DNA of 64,000 nucleotides from Oxyruncus cristatus (Eukaryota; Chordata; Aves; Passeriformes; Cotingidae): positions 2,189,912 through 2,253,911 of the forward strand of contig VXAY01002814.1 of NCBI GenBank assembly GCA_013399855.1. The letters are read 5' to 3'. The notes beneath the pieces were generated by a model. That model did no database searches, was not told where the DNA came from, and saw only the letters and a list, made by a program, of their open reading frames with translations. This document shows, piece by piece, positions 20,603 through 35,600 of this stretch. Each line of letters starts with the position of its first letter. Position 1 is the stretch's first letter. A program made the translations under genes and the position numbers.

Positions 20603-23600
20603 GTGAGGGCGCGGGCGGGGGGCGCGGGCCCCGCTGTGCGCGCTGCACCCCCGCGTTGTGCATGGCACCCCCTGTGCATGGGTGTGCGTGGGGTGCGCTG
20701 TGCAAGGCACCCCTGCCCGCCATGCTGTGCGTGGGGTGCGCTGTGCAAGGTACCCCCTGTGTGTGGCACCCCTGCCCGCCCTGCCGTGCGTGCTCGCCCA
20801 CCTGCCCTCACACCGCGCCTTCCCGCGCTGCCCCCGGAGCGGTGCCGTGCCCGGCCGCGCTCGCTGAGGGGCCTCAGGCCGGGCCCGGCCCGTCCGTCCC
20901 GGGGGTAAGCGGTGCCCGGACGGGGTGCGGAGCCCCCTGGGTGGGTGGGCGGGCGAGCGAGGGGTTCTCCCGCCCTGGGTCTCCCGAACCCCGCCGCTCC
21001 CCGCGCCGCCTCTGCGCTCGCTGGGATTTGCGGTTTGGCCAGTAGCGCATCAGAGTCGCACGGAAAAACACAGAGTAAGAAACTAAGCGCTGTCCCTCAG
21101 GTTGTACAGTTAGAGCCACCCCAGTCAATTTGTGTGCGTCTCAGGTCTCTACCTGCGGTCTGCTCCTTTACCAAATGCTCTAAATGAAGTTGTATTATCT
21201 AGATTTCTTTTGCAGTTATAGGTGAGCAAAGAATGCACAGCAAATTTTGTCAAGTGCTATTTTTAATACCCTATTCTCAGGGTTCTGAGCAGATGGTTTC
21301 ATGCCAGGCAGTACTAATCTAAATTATTGAGCCTCATTTTCTTAAGATTTGCTTGTCTTCTCTTGCTAGCAGTATGGACTTTTTTATTTGTATGACATGT
21401 TCTTTTTTTCTTGTAGCACAAAGCAGTAAATGAACGGGCTGCTGGGGAAGTGAGAGCGTGTGACAGTAGTAGAAGAACATTTGGGGGCAAATCAAATTGC
21501 TGTCAATATGACAGTCGATCACTCATTTCAGGAAATAAGAAACTCTTGCTCTTGGATAACAGCAGGCTAATGGATTATTTTCCAAACACACATATCCTAC
21601 AGATCTGTTCAGATTTCTATAGATCTGTTCAGATTTCAACAAAACTAAGAAAACAGTTTCAGAAAAGATGGCAACATCCTATGTCTTCTGCGGTGGAAAA
21701 AAGGGAACAGAAAGCAGCAACTGAAAAGGTAGAGGCTGGTTAGAGTTTGGGGTATGTAACATTTAAACTGCTGCTATACAAGTGGCAATTGAATTTGTAT
21801 GAGTGAAGGGGATGTCCTTAAAAGCAACAAATAGATTAAAAGAACAGCACTGAGGGTAAATCCCTAGAGGGCACTAACTGAAAGAAGCAACATGGAAGAG
21901 GGATTGCCCACTCCTCATTAAACTGAGAAGGGATACTGTGGAATGAAACTGAGAAACTTCTACTGTTTTAAATATAAAAGGATCAAAGGCAGAGTGATCT
22001 GGAGAACTGTACAGATGATGATGTAATGACCCTAAAATTTACCAGGAATTTACTTTTACCTCTAAGGACTTCAAGTTCATTGACATCCCAGAGGTGAAAT
22101 ATCAGTGTAATTTGGGGAAAAACTGAGCAAAAGTCCCTGTTATATCCATAGCAAGGATAAAAAAACCTAAATAGTTCCCTCTTTGGAGCCCTTTTGAGAA
22201 TCAGGATGTAAATTAATTGTTTCGTACCTGATTAGAAACTTATCAGCGCTAAGATATCTCAGAACATTTGAAGCATATTTGGCAAGGAAACCTTTTTGTA
22301 TGCACTTGTGATCTTTGTCCTGATATTAGCTCTTGATGTGCAGCAAAAGGCATGGGATTTTTCTTTCCTTTTTGAAATAGCAGGGACAGTGCAGGCTCTG
22401 ACATTTGTTCAGGAGCTGTACAACCTTCCTTCCTGCCATTTCCTTCACATGACTTCTAAACAGTATTTTGTGAGCTAACTCCCAACTTCTGTATCTACTT
22501 CCATATAAGAATTCAGTAAAAACCTCTGGGTCATAATCTCAGTTTGTTTAAATTCTATTGGATTTGACCTTGAGTCAGTGTAAGCTTGTGTATATCCATT
22601 CACTTCAATAGCATTTCAGTGTTCAGCCTCTGCAATAAGTAACTTGTCTGCTTGTAATTCTCATAAAACCCATTTTCTTAAAAGGTGCATCAGAAACAGT
22701 GACTATAGACAGGGCAGAAAGAACATTATAACATTAAGGCTTAATTGTCCGGACTGAGTCTGAAACCTTGAATAGCAAAAGCTAGCAAAACTACTTGCTT
22801 TCTAGTTACTTGATTTTGATTGCTTTTTGTTCTGAAGAATCCATGCAGTCCTTTATCGTCCCAGAATGCAATGTGATGGTTTTAAATAGTTGCATAACCT
22901 TAAAAGCTAACTAAAAGATTGAAAGTGCGTTTAAAGTGTGCATGATTGGCATCCACGTGAAAGCCAGGAGTTTGCTTCGACAGTAACCTGCATCTCCCAG
23001 TCACGGAGCCAGGGCTGTGTCAGGAGCGTTGTTGTGCTCGTGGCTGGACCAGCACACACTCACACAGCCTGGCAGGGACTAGAGATAGTCCTCCCTGGGG
23101 AAAGCTGGGGTGGCCAGGGTGTGGGATACTCAGCCCTGCCAGCATGTAGCACATACTGGATCTCAGACGCATAGAAGGCTTCAGCTTCAAAACTAACAAT
23201 TTGATTTTTTTTTCAGGTGCAATATATTGTTTCTTAGAATATTGTCTGAAACCATCATCATTCTCAAATCTCAGAATAGCAGTTTTATGCAGCGATAAAA
23301 GCACGCTTCTTTTTCTCTCATTTTAGGATTCAGGGTTACGATTCCACTATGTGGCTGCTGGAGAAAGGGGTAAACCACTGATGCTGCTGCTTCATGGCTT
23401 TCCAGAATTCTGGTAAAACTTCCTACATGCTTTTCCTATATAAAAGAGGCTGCATAAGATACCCAAGAGTGAACATCTCAACCTAAATATCCCTAGTGTG
23501 ATCCATTATATATGTTTATGAGTACTACCTAATGGCATGAAGTTTTAGTAGGCAACAAACCACGGAAACATTTTTTTAACTGCAGCATCCACAAAAAATT

Positions 23601-26600
23601 CCTGCAGACTAACACAAACCAACCATCTCTTTTGCATTGTTAATTCACTTTTCCCTAGGTATGTACCCTTTTCTTCAGACTTTGGGGAAGAACTGCTCAT
23701 TTTTAACAAATTTGCTATTTGGATAGCACTTGTACTATATGGATAAACTTATGAATTATTGCAGAGGGTGTTAAAATAAGGATAAACAATGTGGATTGCT
23801 CCATTTATTAAAAATATATACATTAATTTTTAACTGGGGAAGGTGAAGAAGAACTATGAGTTCTATAGGCTATTGTGCAGCCTAATTTCAGAATGCTACT
23901 CAGGGAAAAAGGTTCTATTATTAGTTCATCACAAGATGAATGATGAATCAAACACAATCCTAAATGTTTGTTTATAACTGAAAAGCAGTCATGTGTCTAA
24001 TGATTTAACCAAAGGCTGTCATTGTCAGGTTTAACTAGCGAAGCGTGGCTTACAGAACTTGCACCAAAAAACCAATATGGGAATAAAGGAAGTGCTAGTG
24101 CCAGTAATTCAGCAAGTTAAATGATCCTTTTCCTTTCTAACCTCAGTTATGGAGCTAGGGTCTACTGTTGCAACTGATATCTTTCAATCTGGGCTAAGGT
24201 CATGCCATGATAAACCGACCCAAGTAAAACAAAGGTCAGTTCCCTTAGCAGCAATTTCCCATAGATACTAATAGCCCTGAGGATGATGGTAGGGAGTCAC
24301 GTTTATGTTAAGATAAAGTTTCAAAGAAGTAGACTGTTCTAATAGTAAATTGCTATCTAAAATTATTAAAACTGTAAACTTTGATTGCAAGTTAGATGAA
24401 GCAGTGCATATTCTATGCAAATATTATGCATACGTTGCATAAAGCACGTTCTGACACAGGCAATGAGAGTGCAGCTGATTTCCCCTACAGGGGAATTAGT
24501 AATGGAAAAATTAGCATTTTACATACATATTCTACTGAGGTCAGGTATATTACTTTTAAAAAGCAGAAAGCCATTCTTACAGTTTAGAATGGTGAGTCAT
24601 GCTATAACTGATGGCTAATATATTGTATTATCTGACCATTCAAAAAGGATGAATAAAAAGCCTGTTATACAGGTCACTGGGACCACCAGTAGCATAGTTT
24701 ATATCACTGTTTTTAAAAAGAAGACTACATGCTAGTAGTCTGTAGAACAGTCATACCACCAATACTCAGGCTGGGCTGTTTACTCAATCAGCGAAGACTT
24801 TTTTTATACAGGAATAGTGATTGTTCTGAGAGCACAAGATAAAATAACGACAAATTTATATCATTTGTCTAGGAAAATAAAAAGGATATGATTCACAGTT
24901 AGAGTTCTTAATTGTAACAAATCCTCTGCCTTCAAATGTCTCAAGGTTATAAATAGGACAAATATAACCAAACAATACTGACCTCAGTGAGTGATAGAGA
25001 ATGTCTGAACGTGAAAGATCACTTAAGAATATAATGCACCAGAGCCACTAAGTGTTTTAGATGCATAAGAACTTGAAAATCAGTACCAACGTTGTGTAAA
25101 GACAATAATAAAATATTTGAAATTGGGCATACCGTGTTGAGACAGCTGGGTACCTACAAGACTTGTGTGTGAGCTGCTAAATTTTGTACAACTTGCCTTT
25201 TAGAAAGAATGTGATCAGAAAGTCCCAAAATAGTAGCTATGATTCAACCTTATGAACACAGAAGCATTCCCAACATTTCCAAATTCTGTTTGCAAAGCAG
25301 TTGTGCAATAGTTATGTATCATATGTGGTAAAAGGATTTCTTCAAATATAAAACCTACCCATTTGGTTCAGATATTTGGTGATTGAGAGACTGTTGTGAA
25401 AACAGAAGATGAGGACAGCTCGTAGACATCTTCTGAAAACAAAAATAATTAATTTATTTATTTATGGGCCTGGTTCTTTCTTCTTACTGAAGTACACAGA
25501 ATAGCTGCAACAGTTACCATGACAAATTCAGCTTCCAAGTCGTTATATAATGCCTTTAAAAAATTCATTCCTGGAGATCTCAGCTAAATCTTGTCTTTGC
25601 ATTATATGGCAGTGAAATGAAGATGTTCTGACTGTTTTGATTATATGAATACAGACTCATATCATTGAGTGTTCCTATAATATTACTGAATATTACTAAT
25701 AGGCTGGAGGCAAAGATCAAGCAAAAGAGCCGATGGTCTGATATAAACACTATTTGGATTAAGGTAGAATTCTGTGCATCACTGCTATGACCACTGATGA
25801 TCCAAATGTTATATATCCTTTATCTGAGACTGTTGAAACAAGCAGAAGTAAAAGCTACCACAGAGGGATACAGCCACTATTAAATATGCTGAGAAGGATT
25901 CATATATCTTTCTATTACATTTATTATGGCCTTATTATTCTATAAGGCCATGTGTGTCTTGGTACTATCTATTCTGAAATTTATTGGGTTTCAATAACTG
26001 CTTAAGGGCAGATAGTTCTTGCAGGATGAGACCCACCATTTTCTTGTTATTTTTGCTTCATAGCACACATCTAGACATGACATACTGTCACAGAATGAGG
26101 AATAGCCCAGGCTTTTGCCCAAGTTCTTAATTTTGTATGTCTTCTGATGTGTGTAATGTTATTACTCTTTTCCATAGAAACACAAGGAATGAAACATTTT
26201 GTGTAGCACCAACACATTGAGACAGCTTGTTCTGGAACAGTTCTGGTAGTAAAGACACACAGATGAAATATAAATCCCATAAACTTTACCAAGTTCATTT
26301 GTTATTAATTGAATTTCTTTCTTTGGTTTATTTAGTGTACGAATTATCTGACATTGTTTTTCTGAACAAAGAAAAAAATGAACCATGCCTTGAGGCATGT
26401 TTCCCTGCTCCATCAAAATGTGTGTGTGAGTAAGCCAGGGGGAAGAGACACCCTTTAAGACATTCAATTTTGATGATACTGCAGCTCCAAGGATAAAACA
26501 GAATAGTCCTCTCTGTGCTCTGGTTTATGCTGCTTCCTTTGCTGCAAAGGGACTGTACCAGACTCCAGGAATTGTTGAAACACCCCGGCTCTGGCCATGC

Positions 26601-29600
26601 CCTCTTTCTGGCAGCTGCACTTCTTTGCTGGTGAATTCAAGAAGGGAACAGAAAACTACTGCAGTCACAAAGGACATCAGCACAGAAAGGAAAAGGAACC
26701 TCATTGCAAAGAAAGCCAGGCTAAAGCCCTCAATGATTTGGGTCCAAAAGCATTGAGTGCATTTTGGTATTATATTGCTTGACCTTATAACTGCAACTTT
26801 TTTTCCTCTTCATTAGGTATTCTTGGCGCCATCAATTGCGGGAATTTAAAAGTGAATATCGAGTGGTGGCCCTGGATTTGAGAGGTTATGGAGAAACAGA
26901 TGCTCCTTCTCACAAAGAAAGTTACAAGTTAGATTGCCTGATAGCAGACATAAAGGACATTTTGGAATCTCTAGGTGCGTTAGTAGAAGACATCCCACTT
27001 GACTCAGAGATGACTTGATTTTCTAGGGAGAAAACCCCATAAAGATCTAGAATTGTTTTTTCTTAAACTGCAGTCTTTTTAGTATATATACTTATAGGTA
27101 TAAATCTAAGGATACTCGTATTTTATAGATTATTATAAATGAAAAAGGGTTGTTTTCTAATTATGATGTGTATGTCAGCATAAACAATAGGTAAAGATGA
27201 TTTTTCCATCATGAGTTTGAAAAAAAAAATCTTTCCTACGTGCTGAGAAATGCAGCAGTACAAACCTCTGGTCCTTTTCCCAAAGAAAGTCCTTGCTCCT
27301 AACCACTTGCACTTAGGGGATAATGTTCTGAATTAGCACTTCCAGAACAAAATCAGGTGACATATTTCTTGTACAAACAAGATGGAGTAAATATTGTGGG
27401 CTTTATAGAAATGATGAGAGTACATCTGCTGTATTAAAAAACAAAACAAAAAACGCTCTCAAAATACTACTCCTGCACATTAGTCAGTTCTCCAGAGCTG
27501 AATCACTGTCTTACACAACAGAAGGGAGAACAAGGGACACACAAATACCCAGTGTAATGGTCTAGAGCTGAATGAGCCTGCAAAATTTGCCCCTGCAGTT
27601 CACTTTGAAGTGTCGCTGTTTGGGCAATAAATTGTAACACCTGGTGAAGGGCATTTCCTACCAATAGCAACACAAGGGATTAGCTTGTCATTCTCTGAGT
27701 AATTTTAATTCCCTGGATACTCTAATGATAGTGAAACCACTTACTTCATTTCATATGAAGAAATAGTAAAGCAGTGTTTCCAGTTCTGAAGTTTGAATTT
27801 AGAATTTGCTTTGCTTTTGATGTTTGAGCATTGTCAAAAGATTGGGCAGGCTGTGTTTACATTTTCCAGCCTTTGCTAGTTGTGTTGATCTCCATGGTTA
27901 ATGCCGTGATTATGCTTGAGAAGTGCTCTCAGCATAATTCAATTTCATAGGAATTTAAAATTTTTAGGAAAAAGTATTTTGGAGGCTTGTTATCTTTGTT
28001 CTAACCCCAAGTTAAATCCTTTTGGAGAACTTGATTATACCAAAAGTGCTCCAAAAGATTTCTATTCAAGAGGGTTTATAAGGTGCTTTGACAAATCTGT
28101 CCAAATTCATGTCAGAATTCTAGAAATCTTGGCTTTTATATGTTTCATTTGGAGTGTATGTGCTCAATGTTCTAATCCTCAGTGAGGAGGGTTGTGGTAT
28201 CTAACACTATACTGTGTATTCCAGCCGTGCTTAAAGAAGGAATAGTTAGACTTTCAAAAACTCGGTCGTTATCCCACACCTTTCATTGCTGTTAAATACC
28301 ATTTTTGTTGATGCAAGAATAAATATGTGAATGTCAACAGCTTTAAAAACTGCCAACAAATCAGCTTATGGAGAAAAGCTGGGGGCCTACTAAGTATATA
28401 TAGGGGTGTGTATATATATGTTGTATATATGGCTATTAAGTATAATGCCCACTTGTTCCATAATGGTGGTGTTGGGTGCTTAGATAACCTCCCATATTCA
28501 GAGAAATTCATGAGGATTAGTTTTGTTCAGGAGGGGCTTAGCAGATTGCTCCGTCTTTTTGCCTGCAGTCCCAAACTCCAAACTCCCTAACATGACAAAT
28601 GTACATGCATTATAATGACTGTAAGCTGAACTTCTGTCTGACCCTGCACTGGCCACGATATAAACAGGATGGCAGTCTGGATACTGAGTGACTTTAGGTT
28701 GACATGGAGGTAGTATAAAGTTTAATGAAGTCCAATTAAATAATTTTAAGTATTTGTAAATTTTTAAAGTATACCAGTGGACTATTTTTTCTGACCATTA
28801 GTAATGGAAGCAGGGCAGTACTAAAGTTACATTAATAAATGTGCTGAACAACTTGTTTTGTGCAATAATGAAATCATTATTGTCTGTGATAATTTCTATG
28901 GATACTAATTCCACACTGTTTATGTGGTAGGATACAACAAGTGTGTGTTGATTGGCCATGACTGGGGAGGAATGATCGCTTGGTTAGTGGCTATTTGTTA
29001 CCCTGAAATGGTGACTAAGCTCATTGTGGTCAATTTCCCTCATCCTTCTGTATTCACAGGTGAGTTTTATAGTAGTCTTTGTTAAACCAATGTATCTGCA
29101 CTTCCAGTACAATTATGTTTGCTTTGAGAACCAACTACCTTCCCCTTTAGATGTTCAGTAGATAAGCTGCCAGCACTCCACACTTCTCACAATCTGGACT
29201 GTATTCTCAAAACCATTAAGGTATCAAGTATTTGACTTTTGGAAATAAATTTATTGTAGGAAGTTGGGAGTGCTTGCAACAAAATTTACTGAATTTTTTT
29301 GTAATCCTTGAAGGTCCACAAACATAATTTTCATACACATGAATCTGTTTTATTCCACTTTGGGAGGATAAAATTCCCTGAAGAGGGGTGTATATTGTAT
29401 TACACTTTGGTTAAGGCCTCACTGCATTATTAAATCTGCATAAACCAGCCTTTGTATAAATGTGACTCAGACATTAGAATTAAATCCTGATTTAGGTGAC
29501 AAGCGATAAGTTATGATCTGGTACAATATTCATTGGAAGAAGACAGCCTTTCCAGGCTATTTACTAGATGCTACTATACCAGTACTAGTACTATTACTAA

Positions 29601-32600
29601 ATGTACTAGTACTGAGCTGAAACATGGACTGAGGTGCACCAGCAGAATTTGTTGTGTGAGAGATTTTGAACTTATCTACTACCCAGAATTACAAAACATT
29701 TCATAGGGATTATATCAACATTCCATAATGAAAATGAAAGTAGTATCTCACTAATTTCAGTTTTCTCAATTGCTGTCCTTACCCTTTCCATTTAACAAGT
29801 CACCTCATTTCCCCAGAAATAGCTAAAAATATTCAGTGCAGTTTTAATCTTCATTTCAGTTGAATGGAAATCTGACCTTACAGCACTGTAGAATCAGAAC
29901 CATCCACATATGTTGTTCTCACAGTGTCCCTGGGCACCTTTCTAAGATACTAAAGAACATTCTGCCAGGTAGTAAAGCCACACTTACCCCAGGAGAGGTC
30001 TGTTCATCACATGAGCAAGTAGGAGCTTTTTGCACTGTTTTCACTGAGAGCAGGAGCCAGGCTGTGGAGAAGACAATTACATTTTATTATAGTATTTGTT
30101 TGCATATCTGTTGAAGTACAAAATCTGTTCTGTAGCTTGATAAATTCTACCTAGATCAAATTTGTTCTACTGAGGATTAAATGAAAATACACAGTTTATA
30201 AATAGTCCAGAAAAGTAATGTGAGCAGTGATGGTCTATCAAGGAAAAATACAATGGGTAATGCAATTTAAGAATGTGTAAGATATGAATGTTTAGAAGAT
30301 AGCTGACACTTCAATTTACATTGGTTTAAACCCCATTTTTATTCATGTCAGAGTTAATATTTCAGAGAGATCTCCTGTGTTGGGAATGCAGTTTTACCTT
30401 CCTGAATTTGCACCTGCAAAGAATAAGTTCTAGAATTTCTAGTACCTGCACACACTGTGTGCTTGCTTTGAGGAAGTTAGATATTTGAATGTCAGGGCTG
30501 GCTCTTGTAACTCACTGAAGACACAAACTTACAATTTTTAAAAAAGAGTTAATGTAAATTTTTCTGTATCATTTTCTTTTGTTATATATGCTCCAATGTC
30601 TTTAAAAATTACTTTAAAAAAACCTTTCAAAAGTGACTCTATATAATCTTGATTATGGTTCTTGAAATTGCCAAGCAGACAATTGTTAGAAAAATCCTGT
30701 ACTTCTGTGACCAAGAGTGATGCAGTCTTCAGAATGTCAGTGGATCATCATCTACGGATTTCGGTGTGTCACATCACTGATGACAGAAATATCTAAAGAT
30801 TTTTTTTTATGTCCTTTATTCCACATCTGGGAAAAAAAATGCTTTGGACTAGCTACACAAATAGATCTCTAAGTGAAAGCCTATCATGCAATTAAACTCC
30901 CCAGTGTCGCTGTCCTCACTTAATCTTTGGCAAACTTTTGTTCTGCTGGCTGTTTCAATTAACATTTATAAAAGAACTATGTTTTAATGGCCACACCATA
31001 TATTTACTCCTGAAACAATAATCATCTCTTGTCACATAGCATGCTTTAATGTAATATTTTAAAAACATTCCTTTAAGTTTAAAAAATAGTAATATTAACT
31101 GTAATTTTGTTTGAGTCATCAGTTTTCATTTTTAATTCATGGACATTTTTGTTTCAGAATACATTCTACGACATCCATCACAATTGATTAAATCTGGTTA
31201 CTACTTCTTTTTCCAAATGCCATGGTTTCCTGAATTCATGTTTACACTAAATGATTTCAAGGTGAGCAAAATGAATGCTCTTGTTTTTATATTTAACAGT
31301 GAGTAATAGAAAAATTGCCACCTACATTTATCCCTTCTGATGTAGTTCTAATTACTGGAAAAAATATGGAGCTTTCTGATTTTTTGTAAGCTTTATATAA
31401 AGTAGGATATAAGTACATAGAGTTTCTGAGATTAACTCTTGCAGTTCTGGGAGGTGTTCAGGTACATACTTTTAACCTCCAGCACTGCAGTGCATTACTC
31501 CACCTGGAGAATCAGCCAGTTTTACTTGTGCCCATAACACTGGGACATAGTTGGTGCCTGTGGAACTCCTGCTGACTTACCTGAAGCTCCCATGGGTAGT
31601 GGGACATTCTCTTACCTCTCAGAGCCTGCTGCAGGACAGGCAGCCTGGGAGTCTGGCCATCACTTTCAGCCAGGTGATTAATTCTGCCCGAGGAACCAAG
31701 GCCAGCACCTTATGTAACCATAAAACCCAAGTGCAAGCACATGGAAAGGGACAAAGCAGCTGCAGGCACATCCCCTCCTACATGCAAACAGCCCAGTGCA
31801 GAGCTCTCAGTGCTGCATGCACACAGGGCACAGCCAGCTGGGGAGGTCATGAATCATCCTCCCTCCAGCCCTGTCACCTACTGGGGTCCATCCCAAAAAA
31901 AAACTGTATGTGCCTGTGCTTGCCTTTGCCTTTCACAGATCACAGGTCAGGACGCAGAACTCAGTAACTGGGTAGTATTGGCATTTGTCTGTACTTGGTT
32001 ATTGTGAAGTAAGTTACACTAGAAATAAGTTAACCATGTGCTTTACACGGAGCTCTCTTAAAAAAACATTTGAACCCTTCATTATAATTTTTCTCCCCTG
32101 TCCAGTCATGGAAGGGAGTGATAGAGTGGCTTTGGAGGGTACCTGGCATCCAGCTAAGGTCAACCCACTACAACTCTGAACATAAACAGGTGTATAAATA
32201 TGTATAAATAGATTTTAGAAAGATTTGTCCTACTGAAGGAGAGAAATCGCATTTTCTAGCTATCTTAGGTAAGAGCTTTTTATTCTTACTTTTGTAGGTT
32301 CTGAAAAGTTTATTTACCAGCCAGGCCACTGGAATTGGAAGGAAAGGCTGCAGATTAACAGCAGAAGATATTGAAGCTTATGTGTATGTCTTTTCACAAC
32401 CTGGAGCACTAACAGGACCCATTAACCATTACAGGACTATTTTCAGGTCAGTATAACGTTCTCAAACAGAGGAAAATATTTCAGAGTCCCCTGGAGCCCA
32501 CAAATGTTACTGCAGGTCCTGCTGCTGAGGCACAGGGGGAGAAACGCAGCTCTGTTTCCGAAGCCTCCCCAGGTGCCAGGTGCAGGCAGGGTAAGGCAGG

Positions 32601-35600
32601 TGAGGCCACGTGTGTTCTGTGTGGGGTCCACGGCAAAAAAAACAGAGTGCAGATAGGGAAAATCTTTGTTTAAAAATCTAATAAAGCAAAGACCCTCCCT
32701 CATTCACTGCACCCATGGCAATCCCATAAATCCATCGCTAAATAATACTTAAAAAATTAACATCAATTAATTCTTTGCATTACAGTTCATATTAAGTAAT
32801 TATAATATCTATCAAGAGCTTACTATTAGATACTACTACTAGATAATATGGCATCAAGTTACATCAAATTACAAGTACGTGACCCTCACTTGTAACTTTA
32901 CAACACCACGTCTGACACAATTTTATTGTGTTCAGGCTAGTTGTTTTTTTAAAAAGGTGGGTTAAGGTTTTTTATAACTAAGCCTAAAACTAACCCTAAC
33001 TTGATTTGGAGCTCTTTTTTGTTCCTGTATAGGTCTTATCAGACTTACTTCATACAGTAAAACAGAGATAGCATTAATAGGAAACATTTTTGCAAGACTA
33101 GTATTTATTTTCTTAAACAGTTTTCAAATGGTTTTAACTTTCCTGGAAGGAGCTGGCATGGCCTTAAAGAGTGAAACCACTTTTTATCTACCAAAAACTG
33201 GGCCAGAAGATCTTTAACTCTGTATACTCTACTTTTAGCATTAACCTGAAGGACTGTATCAAGAAGAGTGGCATTGAACTTGCTTTTCCTCTACTGTCCA
33301 GTCTTCAGCAGTGATAAATGGCCTGTGTGCTTCTCTAACACAAGACCAACTTCCCAATATTCTTTAAAATGACCATTCCCTTCTTTCCCTAAACTCAGCG
33401 AGTAGATGATTGAAGTAGATTAACTTTTCATTTCCCCTGATCCAAATTTAGTACCACCTTTATTGCCCTTTCTGTGCCATCCATGCTGTCACTGTCAGGA
33501 GAGCAATCAGCAGGGAAATACTGAGAGGAAAACAATGATCTGAGCTAGGTGCTGTCTTGTACAGTCTGAGAGACAAAACTGGACTGAGAAAGTGGAAAGA
33601 TAACACCAGGCATGGATGACAGTGGGCAATAAATGAGACGGCCGTGCTGGAAACAGCACGCTTAGTTAAAGCTACGCAGAGAGCGGTCGATGACATCAGC
33701 TGGGCTGTGCAAGGGCACTGGAGCTGTGTGGCTGCACAGCCGCTCCCGGCCCTGCAGCTGCTCTGCAGGAGCCCCAGGGAAGGGCTAATGAGGAGCTGGA
33801 GAGGCGTCAGCGCCCCGAGCCCCGTTCGTTAGGTTGGGCACAGCACCTCGCATCACTGAGCCTGCACATTGACCAGATGCTCCTCTGACAGCAGCAGTGA
33901 CATGCCTGTGATAGCTGAATGGCTGTGGGACTCATGAAACAAATCTTCAACATGTTTAAACTATTTCAGGCCTTTTCAGGCTCAAAAAAAGTCTAGTATC
34001 AGTTATTAATCAGAAAGTATCTTCACAGCTATTAATTCCTCTGTGTGTTTTGTGTGTATGTTTGCTCATTGTTTGCTTTATTTTTCTAATGAAAGTATAC
34101 CGCTAAGGAATTCAGAGAATTTTATTTTAGCTGCTGTCAGCCACGATGCAGAACGCTTTGGACTGGAAAGAAAAGATTAGTCTTCAGATCATTCAGTTCT
34201 TGCCACCAATTCTGATGGTCACACCTTACAGGATGTGAATTGTTAAATGCTAGAACTGGATTGAAATTTTCCCTTTCTCTCATATGAGTCGTTAAGCAGC
34301 ACTTGGATGCTCATGACTTGCATTCACCCTAACTCCCAGTGGGCTGGTACTGGTGACCTACATGTTAAAGGTTACCAACTCATTCCTATCCACCTGGGAG
34401 TTTCATTCTTCAGAGCTTAATTTTTCTGGAAAGTTATTTCCAAATAGATGATTGAAATAACCTACTTCCGTCCATCACCAACACATCCTTTTATAAATAG
34501 CACAGCAGCCATTCCCTTCACTATACTTTAGATTCAAACACTTTGAGAATAAAAATCATAAAGCTTTTCTGTCATGCTTGGTTAAGAGAGATAGGTACAC
34601 AGCTGGAGCTTGAATGTCTTCTGATATGCCATATTTTTAGAAAATGGTATTAGTTCTCTTACAGCAGTTAAGAAGTACTTCACTATTTGTTTACAGAAAA
34701 GCTGTATAACAATGCTGTATGAAGGTTTGAGTCTTTTTTGCAAAGACTTTAACACTTTATGAGTGGAACTTCTCTTTCTAAATGTGAAATTCGCATGTTA
34801 ATCCTTATTAAAGGCGATTTCTAGAAACTTCAGGCATGATACAATTTCCCATATTCCAGACTGAAAAGACATACCAAGTAGCTCATAGGCAGTGAAAAAT
34901 GACAGGTTGTTTATGTATGCAGCATGTGTAAAAAGCCAGGTAGATTTTACCTAAGTAAGTGAGACTACAAATCTTGCAAGGCACAAAGTCGTAAACCCTA
35001 CAGTAGTGAAAAAAACACAGATATACATAGTGAAGAGATCCAGGATCCTGGATATAAAAGGTAAAAATGTTAGTCTAAATGCACTGAATGAGATCATCAG
35101 AGTATCAGTTTTTAAAAATGGTACTATGAACAAGCTACGGTTCAGTGGGTGAGGTCAGGGTGTCTGCAAAATGAGATTTAAATTTACTGGTAAAAAAAAG
35201 GCATTTTAAGAGTTTTCCTAATTCATCAATCAAAATGAAATTAAATAATTATTAGTGAAAGTGATCTTTTATTAACATTTTTTGACATAACCTGTAAGTG
35301 GAGAGGAAGAACGTCTTCAAAGTCTCCATTTCTTTGTCTTATTTTAAAATAATGCATGCCATCTTCTTTGTCTTTTCCTCTTAACAGTGCATAATCTCTT
35401 TAATAACTCCTAAGTTTAAAACTAGTACCTAAGTATGTCATAAAAGTTTATTTAGAAAATCTTTTTTTTACATTACTGGTTTAAAATATTCCTATTTGTG
35501 CATTAATATAACAAAGATTTGTATCTGATCAGATGGAATCTGTTTTGAATTGTCACAGTCTGTTACTATATGTGGCTAAAATTAAGCCATTCAATCTTAG

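Larger units (their letters stand above)
19925..21050 (+). promoter_or_regulatory. CpG island / EPHX4 promoter and exon 1 region
   Basis: Abrupt rise in GC and CpG content from about 19930 to 21040, enclosing the EPHX4 start codon and an N gap. GC-box-like GGCGGGG runs are present and no TATA box is obvious. Typical of a broad CpG-island promoter. Confidence 0.75.
20603..23326 (+). other. EPHX4 intron 1
   Basis: 2.7 kb. The 5' part is CpG island with a 43-bp-spaced duplication. The middle holds an open, splice-compatible stretch at 21417-21728. The rest shows nothing recognisable. Confidence 0.8.

Noticed and set aside
20149..21045. Long GC-rich frames around the EPHX4 start
   Set aside because: Stop codons are rare in CpG islands. 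Only the frame from 20360 encodes the EPHX4 anchor and splices correctly.
31551..32007. Overlapping open frames of 138 and 88 codons in EPHX4 intron 5
   Set aside because: A GC-richer patch lacks stops in two frames; the peptides are Cys/Ser/His-rich without any recognisable family, and splicing to EPHX4 would break nothing only by chance.
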